Assembly: GCA_030691295.1 (NCBI GenBank)
Contig: JAUYEQ010000587.1
Coordinates: forward strand, 1 to 16,351
From: Bacteroidota bacterium
Lineage (GTDB): Bacteria > Bacteroidota > Bacteroidia > Bacteroidales > Prolixibacteraceae
Length of the DNA: 16,351 bases
Reading direction: 5' to 3'
This document shows positions 8,948-15,508 of this stretch, one piece after another. The notes beneath the pieces were generated by a model, which saw only the letters and a list, made by a program, of their open reading frames with translations, was not told where the DNA came from and did not search any database. Numbering within the stretch: position 1 is the first letter of the stretch; each line of letters opens with the position of its first letter. The position numbers and the translations under genes were made by a program.

Positions 8948-9005
8948 TTTTCCAACTAACATTAACAAAAAAAAAATAAAACTACTCGAACCAAATACAT
9001 TCATA

Positions 9006-10913
9006 ATGAACCGAATTATACCAACAACATTCTTTTTGAACCTATTTTTCCTGATGTTTTTCCCAGACACAACCTCAGGAAATATTAATTCAGTTTTCAG
9101 TCAAGAAGTAAAATCCCCTGATGGAAATTATTCCGTTTCATTTTCTACCCTGAAAACGCAAGAGAATTTACAGCTATTTTACAGTGTCACCTACAAAAAC
9201 AAACCTGTTGTCGAAAAGTCTGAACTCGACATTGTGCTCGATAATCATGTTTCCGAATTGGCCATGGCAATCAAACCCGATGCGGATTACCACTTTGTTG
9301 GCAATATGGATTTTGTTTCACGGAAAGACACCTCGGTAAATACCAGTTGGCACAATGCTTTTGGAGAACGCAGTACAGTTCCTGAAAACTATAATCAATC
9401 CTCATTTCTGTTTGAAAAGCGCGACAAAAAAGGCTATCAGCTTCAGATCGAAATTCGTGCCTACAACGAAGGTGTGGCTTTTCGTTACCATTTTCCGCTT
9501 AATCCAAAAGGATTGTATTATCGCATAGTTCAGGAAAACAGCGAATTTGTAATGCCACAGGCCACCAAAGCCTGGGTTCACCGCTGGGCACAGGCGCCTT
9601 ACGATTTATTGCCACTGGAAAACTGGATAGACGAATCGGAACGCCCGCTCACCTGCGAATTGCCAAATGGTTTGTATGTGGCGCTGGCCGAAGCGCAGAT
9701 GGTCGATTACAGCCGCACCAAATTCAAGGTAAAACCTGGTCAGCCGGGAACTTTGGTTACTTCGCTCTGGACTCCGGTTGATGCCATTACCCCATTCAAT
9801 ACTCCCTGGCGGGTAATTATGGCCGCTGAAAAGCCTGGGCAACTGCTCGAAAATAATTTCATCCTGCTAAACCTGAACGAACCCTCTAAAATTGTAAATA
9901 CCGAATGGATCAAACCCGGCAAGATCATCCGCGAAATTGCCCAGACCAACGAAAATACAAAAGCCTGCATCGACTTTGCAGCAGATAATGGCTTGCAATA
10001 CATCCTTTACGACTGGAAATGGTATGGCCCGGCCTTCGATTTTAATTCTGACGCCTCGAAAGTGGCCATCGACCTTGACCTTCAAAAATGGATTGCCTAC
10101 GGAAAAGAGCGCGGCGTGGGAGTATGGCTATATGTGAACCAACAGGCATTGCTGAAACAAATGCGTGAAATTTTCCCGATATACAAAAGATGGGGAATTG
10201 CGGGAGTGAAATTCGGCTTTGTTCAGGTTGGTTCGCATCGCTGGACAAGCTGGCTGCACGAAGCCATCCAGTTGGCAGCCGATAACAACCTGATGGTGAA
10301 TATTCACGATGATTTTCGCACCACCGGCGAAAATCGTACCTGGCCCAATATTGTTACAGTTGAAGGAATCCGGGGCAACGAAGAATTCCCATCGGCCACA
10401 CACAATACAGTTTTACCATTTACCCGGTTCATTGCCGGACCCGGTGATTATACCATCTGTTACATGGATAAACGCCTGAAAAACACCCACGCCCATCAGT
10501 TGGCGCTGGGAGTGGTATATTTCAGTCCGCTGCAAACACTTTACTGGTACGATAAACCGGAAATGCTTGCCGGTATTCCCGAAACCGGGTTCTTCAAAAA
10601 TCTGCCTACCGTTTGGGACGAGACCAAAGTGCTTTCCGGTGAAATTGGGAAATATGCCGTGGTAGCCCGACGTACTGGAAAACAATGGTTTGTAGGAGCA
10701 ATCACTAATAACGACGGCAGGAAATTATCGGTTTCGTTCGCGTTTCTTCCTGAAGGGAAAAAATTCAAGGCGCATATTTATTCCGATGATCCGACTTTGC
10801 AAACAAAAACGAAGGTGAAAATTGAATCGGAAATAGTTTCATCAAAAACCGTATTGCAACCCGAACTTTTGCCATCAGGCGGTTTGGCTATCTGGCTGGA
10901 ACCGATAGAATAA
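9006..10913 (+). CDS. Glycoside hydrolase family 97 enzyme with atypical active site
   Basis: 635 residues from the ATG at 9006. GH97 enzymes are calcium-dependent alpha-glucosidases (inverting, SusB type) or alpha-galactosidases (retaining). The N-terminal beta-sandwich (about 30-270, SPDGNYSVSF, YNEGVAFRYHFP) is followed by a TIM barrel (about 280-540, YILYDWKWYGPAFDF, EGIRGNEEF) and a C-terminal sheet domain. The general-acid Glu is E459 (EGIRGNE), and E453 matches a calcium ligand. The retaining nucleophile Asp of VK.DF is Gly404 here (VKFGF), and the SusB general-base Glu (HE) is Asp435 (NIHD), so linkage and mechanism cannot be inferred. The frame stays open back to 8847, but that part reads through repeat hairpins and would bury the signal sequence (about 1-25) 53 residues inside; the 9006 start is therefore preferred. 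Probably periplasmic. Confidence 0.92.
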   Translation: MNRIIPTTFFLNLFFLMFFPDTTSGNINSVFSQEVKSPDGNYSVSFSTLKTQENLQLFYSVTYKNKPVVEKSELDIVLDNHVSELAMAIKPDADYHFVGNMDFVSRKDTSVNTSWHNAFGERSTVPENYNQSSFLFEKRDKKGYQLQIEIRAYNEGVAFRYHFPLNPKGLYYRIVQENSEFVMPQATKAWVHRWAQAPYDLLPLENWIDESERPLTCELPNGLYVALAEAQMVDYSRTKFKVKPGQPGTLVTSLWTPVDAITPFNTPWRVIMAAEKPGQLLENNFILLNLNEPSKIVNTEWIKPGKIIREIAQTNENTKACIDFAADNGLQYILYDWKWYGPAFDFNSDASKVAIDLDLQKWIAYGKERGVGVWLYVNQQALLKQMREIFPIYKRWGIAGVKFGFVQVGSHRWTSWLHEAIQLAADNNLMVNIHDDFRTTGENRTWPNIVTVEGIRGNEEFPSATHNTVLPFTRFIAGPGDYTICYMDKRLKNTHAHQLALGVVYFSPLQTLYWYDKPEMLAGIPETGFFKNLPTVWDETKVLSGEIGKYAVVARRTGKQWFVGAITNNDGRKLSVSFAFLPEGKKFKAHIYSDDPTLQTKTKVKIESEIVSSKTVLQPELLPSGGLAIWLEPIE

Positions 10914-11104
10914 AAACAAAGCCCCCGTCCCAAGTTCCTGCCGGTAGGCTGGAACTTCAAGGAGGAAAGCTTTGGGTAGTAGGTAGCATTTGTATTCGCA
11001 CTGAAAGTGCAATATAATCTAGCCCAGGGTAAAGGGGAAATGAGGAAAAGAACAAACCGTCCGCGGTAGAATGCTGGGTAAAGAGTTTCCCTTCTCGCGG
11101 ACGG
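10914..11104 (+). repeat. Composite four-module intergenic repeat, copy 1
   Basis: Begins directly after the GH97 stop codon. The modules, in order, are as follows. First, AAAGCCCCC ... GGAAAGCTTTGGG, split by an extra hairpin (10932-10957: AAGTTCC/GGAACTT with inner GCC-ggta-GGC). Second, GCATTTGTATTCG leading into hairpin GCACT-gaa-AGTGC (10998-11010) plus AATAT. Third, a CTAGCCCAGGG segment with a poor hairpin. Fourth, the arms CCGTCCGCG (11057-11065) and CGCGGACGG (11096-11104), a perfect 9-bp pair with a 30-nt loop. The same modules in the same order recur at 15286-15456. No T-tract follows any stem, so it does not look like a standard terminator. Confidence 0.75.
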
Positions 11105-11149
11105 AAGGAGAATAAGATAGTGATAGAATTTATTATCGCATTTAAATTC

Positions 11150-11232
11150 ACTCACCCCGAAGTCCGCAGGCGGCCTTCCCCCCTCTCTTTTAAAAGAGAG
11201 GGGGAGAGCACCACCGGTGCGATGGGGTGAGT
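11150..11232. repeat. Multi-hairpin element bounded by inverted repeats, next to a start codon
   Basis: Terminal inverted repeats ACTCACCCC (11150-11158) and GGGGTGAGT (11224-11232) enclose three hairpins. These are CCGC-ag-GCGG (11164-11173), a perfect 26-bp palindrome at 11179-11204 (CCCCCTCTCTTTT and its complement), and GCACC-acc-GGTGC (11208-11220). Together they can form a four-stem cruciform or RNA fold. I recall similar CTCACCCC/CCCCTCTC repeats between genes in Bacteroidota; they resemble small non-autonomous elements. The element ends 22 nt before the lyase ATG, so if transcribed it would put a very stable stem beside the ribosome-loading region. No ORF or transposase is present. 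Confidence 0.8.
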
Positions 11233-11254
11233 TTGAACAGAAAAAAAACAAAAA

Positions 11255-14083
11255 ATGAAAAAGATATTTACAATACTCATGTTACTCTTTGCCGGCTTCA
11301 CCTTGCTGAATGCCCAAACAGTTATTCCTTTGCCGCAAAATCTGCCGCAGGGACACCCTCGTTTGTTGGTAAAAGCTTCCGAAAAAGAAAACCTGCAGCA
11401 ACAGATAAAAACCGAAGTCTGGGCAAAAGAAGTCATGCAGGGAATCAGCAACCGTATCGACCAGTACGTGAACAAACACGTGACTGACCCCACCTGGATG
11501 CCATCGCGCCTGATGATGTACTGGAAAAGCAAAGCCACCAATGTTTACATCAAAGGTGGCGTGTATTCTCATGCCGACGGAGAAGCGCCTGTTCCTACCG
11601 TTCGTTTCGGCAGTTCGCGCGGGTTGGCATCTGTTTACAGTCGCCCTAAACTCGAAGACATTATTCCGTATATGGACGATACCAAAGGCGTGTATTTTCA
11701 CAATACGAAGAAAGAAGGAAAACCGCTGGAATGGGGCGAACAGGCCAATGCGTCGGGCATCGAAAGCATCAACGAGCAGATTATGGGTTTGGGAAAAGAT
11801 GCCGCGTTTGTTTATTGGCTAACCGGTGACGAAAAATATGCCCGCTTCGCCTTCGATTTGTTCGATACCTATATGATGGGAATGTACTACCGCAACGAAC
11901 CCATCGACCTGAACAACAGCCATAACCAAACATTGGTCGGGCTCTCCACTTTTGAGGTTATTCAGGAGCGGATATTGAACGAATTGGCTTACCTGTACGA
12001 TTTTCTTCAGCCGTATATTCAGAAAAATCATTCGGGTAAAACGGAAATCTATGCGGAAACCTTCAAAAAATGGATCGACATCACCATAAAAAACGGGGTT
12101 CCTCAAAATAACTGGAACCTTCATCAGGCAAAATTTATCCTGAAAGTGGCGATGGTGCTGGAAGACAACAAAACCTATGCTGACGGGAAAGGACGTGAAT
12201 ATTACATCGACTATATACTGAACAAAAATTCAACCCGGCAGTGGTCGCTGACCAAATTTATGGAATATGGATATGATCTGAACAACGGAGTTTGGTCGGA
12301 ATGTCCCGGCTATTCGCAAGGAGTAACCAAAGACCTGACCAACTTTATCCGCGATTACGACAACACCTTTAACCAGAACCTGCTGCCATATACGCCGTTG
12401 ATGGGGAAAGCTGTGAAAATGTTACCGCAGTATCTTTTCCCCAACAATACGATCACCGCTTTTGGCGATACACATTACGGCGGGATTTATACGGAAGCTT
12501 TCAGCGATATGATCCGCATGGCGCAGAAGCATGGCAAAAAGGAAGACGAAATGCTGTTTACCCGCATGTACAAGCTTTTTGAGTCAAATCAGGAACAAAG
12601 CGAAGCGCCACAAAAGCTGGCGCCTCAAATCAGCTCTTTCTTTACCGGCAAGCCGCTCGAATTGGATAAAACAGTTGAAAAAGGAAAACTGAAAGATTAC
12701 ATCACCCAAACATTTTATGCACCCAATGTTAGCTGGTTTGTACAGCGAAACGGATACGATAATAAGGAAAATGGACTGATGATTTCACAGGTAGCATCGC
12801 TCGGAAACCATGCCCATGCAAATGGTGTTTCAGTCGAGCTTTATGGCAAAGGATACGTGCTGGGCGCCGAATCTGGAATCGGTTCCACCTATTTTCAGGC
12901 TCCATATTTGGAATACTACTCGCAATTTCCGGCACACAATACCGTGATGGTCGATGGCATTTCGAAGTATCCTGAAATGTTAAGTAATCATCCGTTCGAT
13001 TTGCTAAGTTGTTACCCGCAATCAGGTCAAAAAGAAGGCTTTTATCCTGATATTACTTTTTCAACTGTCTATTTTCTGGAACCGGAAAGCCAAAGCGACC
13101 AAAACCGTTTTCTGGGTATTGTCCGTACAGGCGAAAAATCGGGTTATTACATCGATGTTTTTCGCTCGAAAAAGCAACGAAAAGGCGATAAATTTCACGA
13201 TTATTTTTACCATAACCTTGGGCAGGAACTCTTTATCCTTGATGCAAAAGGGAAATTGCTCGACCTGCAACCCAGCGAAGAAATGGCTTTTGCTGGGGGT
13301 CACCTTTTTGCTTTGGATTATCTATGGGACAAAAAATCGGCAAAAACCAACGATGATTATCAGGCCGTTTGGAAAATGGCTATGCCCGACCGAAACCACA
13401 TTTACATGAATTTATGGATGAAAGGTTATCCCGACCGGGAGGTTTTTTCGATTAAAGCCCCACCGGCCAAATCGTTTCGAGGTAATCACGGTCTTCCATA
13501 CAAAGTGGAAGAAGAACCTTTCCTGACACTGGCAGCCCGCCAGCACGGAGAAGCCTGGAGCCGCCCGTTTGTCTCGGTTTTTGAGCCAACAACAGAACAG
13601 GAAGGTCAGTCAATTCGCTCGATTGAGGCTTTTGAAGTAAATAACGTTTCTCCTGATTTTGTTGGCTTGATCGTTGAAAGTAAATCAGGCAGGAAAGACT
13701 ATATTTTTTCTTCAGCCAAAGAGGAAAAGGTAAGCTACAACACCATGTCGGCCAACGCCACTTATGCTTTAATCAGCGAAACAGGTAAAGACTTTACCCT
13801 TTTTATGGGCAACGGAACCTCGATTTCGGCCAAAGGTTTTTCTATCGATAGCAATACAAAGACTTCCGCAGCCCTTGAAACTGAAGGCAGCAAATTAGTC
13901 TTTACCTCAGAAACTCCGGTTAAACTGTCTGTTCCAGATATTTACACTTCAGGGAAAATAATTCTGATAGCCGGAAATATCAAAATAACTGGCAAAAGAG
14001 CAAAAGTTGGCCCACAAAAAATCGTTGAGTTCGATTTGCCTGCAATCCCTTATCAACCAATAAAAATCAACACCGAAAAATAA
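11255..14083 (+). CDS. Heparinase II/III-superfamily polysaccharide lyase
   Basis: 942 residues with a type I signal peptide (cleavage near A20, LLNA-QT), hence periplasmic or secreted. The superfamily combines an alpha/alpha toroid with beta-sandwich domains and cleaves uronic-acid polysaccharides by beta-elimination. Seen: the toroid region (about 25-430) with NNWNLHQ (N285, N286, H290) and SECPGYSQG (Y353, candidate catalytic Tyr), then FGDTHYGG. The central sandwich carries GNHAHANGVSVELYGKGY (H519, H521) and AHNTVMVDGISKYP. From memory, the Tyr-to-His spacing (353 to 519, 166 residues) equals that of the PL15 enzyme Atu3025. Most superfamily members have Asp where HAHAN has Asn523. The CAZy family and substrate are uncertain: heparin-like, alginate-like or another uronide. 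GH88 starts 5 nt after the stop, so lyase and unsaturated-uronide hydrolase form one unit. Confidence 0.88.
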   Translation: MKKIFTILMLLFAGFTLLNAQTVIPLPQNLPQGHPRLLVKASEKENLQQQIKTEVWAKEVMQGISNRIDQYVNKHVTDPTWMPSRLMMYWKSKATNVYIKGGVYSHADGEAPVPTVRFGSSRGLASVYSRPKLEDIIPYMDDTKGVYFHNTKKEGKPLEWGEQANASGIESINEQIMGLGKDAAFVYWLTGDEKYARFAFDLFDTYMMGMYYRNEPIDLNNSHNQTLVGLSTFEVIQERILNELAYLYDFLQPYIQKNHSGKTEIYAETFKKWIDITIKNGVPQNNWNLHQAKFILKVAMVLEDNKTYADGKGREYYIDYILNKNSTRQWSLTKFMEYGYDLNNGVWSECPGYSQGVTKDLTNFIRDYDNTFNQNLLPYTPLMGKAVKMLPQYLFPNNTITAFGDTHYGGIYTEAFSDMIRMAQKHGKKEDEMLFTRMYKLFESNQEQSEAPQKLAPQISSFFTGKPLELDKTVEKGKLKDYITQTFYAPNVSWFVQRNGYDNKENGLMISQVASLGNHAHANGVSVELYGKGYVLGAESGIGSTYFQAPYLEYYSQFPAHNTVMVDGISKYPEMLSNHPFDLLSCYPQSGQKEGFYPDITFSTVYFLEPESQSDQNRFLGIVRTGEKSGYYIDVFRSKKQRKGDKFHDYFYHNLGQELFILDAKGKLLDLQPSEEMAFAGGHLFALDYLWDKKSAKTNDDYQAVWKMAMPDRNHIYMNLWMKGYPDREVFSIKAPPAKSFRGNHGLPYKVEEEPFLTLAARQHGEAWSRPFVSVFEPTTEQEGQSIRSIEAFEVNNVSPDFVGLIVESKSGRKDYIFSSAKEEKVSYNTMSANATYALISETGKDFTLFMGNGTSISAKGFSIDSNTKTSAALETEGSKLVFTSETPVKLSVPDIYTSGKIILIAGNIKITGKRAKVGPQKIVEFDLPAIPYQPIKINTEK

Positions 14084-14088
14084 AAATC

Positions 14089-15285
14089 ATGAAGATTATG
14101 AAATTGACACTAATAGCTTTGGCAATAGTGATTGCAGTTGCTTCGTGCAACACGGAGAAGAAAACGACCGAAGCGATTGACACCCAAAAGATGTTGGATT
14201 ACTGCGTTTCAAAGACAGTGGCCACGATGAACAATTTGACCGCAGCTGATAGCTTACCTCGTAACATTTACCCCGGACAAACCAACTGGAACAAGGTTAA
14301 TATTCACGACTGGACCAGCGGTTTCTGGCCCGGTATTCTTTGGTATGCCTACGAAGCATCGGGTGATGAAGCGATTTTAGCCAATGCCAAAAAGTTTACC
14401 GAACCTTTGACTGGTGTGCTGGACGTACCAGTTGACAATCACGATCTTGGCTTTATGTTCTATTGTAGTTTTGGCAACGGCAATCGCCTGAAGCCAGATT
14501 CAGCGTATCACAAGGTTTTGCTCACCGCTGCCGATTCACTGATCACTTTATTCAATCCAAAGGTCGGTACTATTCTTTCATGGCCATCGATGCGCGCCAA
14601 GATGAACTGGCCGCACAATACCATTATCGACAACATGATCAACCTCGAACTGCTCTTCTGGGCTTCTAAGAACGGAGGCACACAAAATCATTACGACATT
14701 GCAGTAAAACACGCCGAAACCTGCATAAAAACGCTCGTTCGTCTGGATTATACCACTTTTCATGTGGCCGTTTTCGATACCATTGACGGGCATTTCATCA
14801 AAGGAGTGACCCATCAGGGATATGCCGACAGCTCAATGTGGGCACGCGGACAAGCCTGGGGAATCTATGGTTATTCGATGTGTTACCGAGAAACCGGCAA
14901 GCCCGAATTTCTGGAAACCGCACAAAAACTGGCCGATGTGTTTATTGCCCGTTTGCCCGAAGACGGCATTCCATACTGGGATTTTGATTGTCCGGCAATT
15001 CCAAACGCCACAAAAGATGCATCGGCTGCGGCTATTGCTGCTTCAGGAATGCTGGAACTTTCAGGATTGGTAAAAGATGAGGTTGCCAAAACCAAATATA
15101 AAAACGCGGCCACAGCTTTACTGGCTATACTTTCAACTTCTGAATATTTAAGCGGCGACAAGAACCAGGCGTTTCTGCTGCATTCCACAGGTCACCGACC
15201 CAACGGAACGGAGATCGATGCCTCGATCAATTACGCTGATTATTATTATCTTGAGGCTTTGTTGCGATTGAAAAAGATGGAATAA
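14089..15285 (+). CDS. GH88-type unsaturated glucuronyl hydrolase, lipoprotein
   Basis: 398 residues, the usual GH88 length. These (alpha/alpha)6-barrel enzymes hydrate the 4,5-double bond of the terminal unsaturated uronic acid made by a lyase and so release it. Seen: a lipoprotein signal ending VASC (Cys20), WTSGFWPGILWYAYEASGD, VDNHDLGFMFYC with Asp119, IIDNMINLELLFWAS with Asp181, GYADSSMWARGQAWGIYGYSMCYRE, IPYWDFDCPAIPNATKDASAAAIAASGMLELS and NYADYYYLEALLRLK. Asp119 and Asp181 correspond to the catalytic pair of the Bacillus enzyme (Asp88 and Asp149; spacing 62 against 61). GH105 is the related alternative, but the motifs favour GH88. The ATG at 14089 lies 5 nt after the lyase stop; an ATG at 14098 would also give a lipoprotein. 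The lipid anchor places it on a membrane, presumably facing the periplasm or cell surface. Confidence 0.93.
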   Translation: MKIMKLTLIALAIVIAVASCNTEKKTTEAIDTQKMLDYCVSKTVATMNNLTAADSLPRNIYPGQTNWNKVNIHDWTSGFWPGILWYAYEASGDEAILANAKKFTEPLTGVLDVPVDNHDLGFMFYCSFGNGNRLKPDSAYHKVLLTAADSLITLFNPKVGTILSWPSMRAKMNWPHNTIIDNMINLELLFWASKNGGTQNHYDIAVKHAETCIKTLVRLDYTTFHVAVFDTIDGHFIKGVTHQGYADSSMWARGQAWGIYGYSMCYRETGKPEFLETAQKLADVFIARLPEDGIPYWDFDCPAIPNATKDASAAAIAASGMLELSGLVKDEVAKTKYKNAATALLAILSTSEYLSGDKNQAFLLHSTGHRPNGTEIDASINYADYYYLEALLRLKKME

Positions 15286-15508
15286 AAGCCCCCTTCCCGT
15301 TCCCCCAAGGGGGAAAGCTTTGGTCATTGGTTTGCATTTGTTTTCGCCCTGAAAGGGCTAAATATACTAGCCCGGGGCAACGCCCCTGGATTATAATGAA
15401 TCAGAAAACCGTCCGCGATAAAATGAAAATTAAAGTATTTAACTTCCCTCGGACGGAATGGCGTATGCCTTTAGAATTGAGTTGATAAATTAAAATAAAA
15501 CATTACAA
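15286..15508 (+). repeat. Composite four-module intergenic repeat, copy 2
   Basis: Starts immediately after the GH88 stop codon and runs to about 15456, with the same module order as 10914-11104. First is AAGCCCCC ... GGAAAGCTTTGG, with a TTCCCCC-aa-GGGGGAA palindrome (15300-15315). Second is GCATTTGTTTTCG leading into hairpin GCCCT-gaa-AGGGC (15346-15358) plus TAAATAT. Third is CTAGCCCGGGGC with a good hairpin GGGGC-aac-GCCCC (15374-15386). Fourth are the arms CCGTCCG (15409-15415) and CGGACGG (15450-15456), 7 bp. The remaining 52 nt before the next ATG are AT-rich with no feature I can support. No T-tract terminator is seen. Confidence 0.75.

Noticed and set aside
8847..9005. 53-codon in-frame N-terminal extension of the GH97 gene starting at an ATG in a repeat
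   Set aside because: It reads through repeat hairpins, its composition is unlike an exported protein, and it would place the hydrophobic signal sequence internally; ATG 9006 gives a normal secreted GH97.
10778..11251. 157-codon open frame on the - strand across the GH97 end and the intergenic repeats
   Set aside because: It spans palindromic repeats and the antisense of a conserved coding region, and its translation resembles no domain I know; open by chance.
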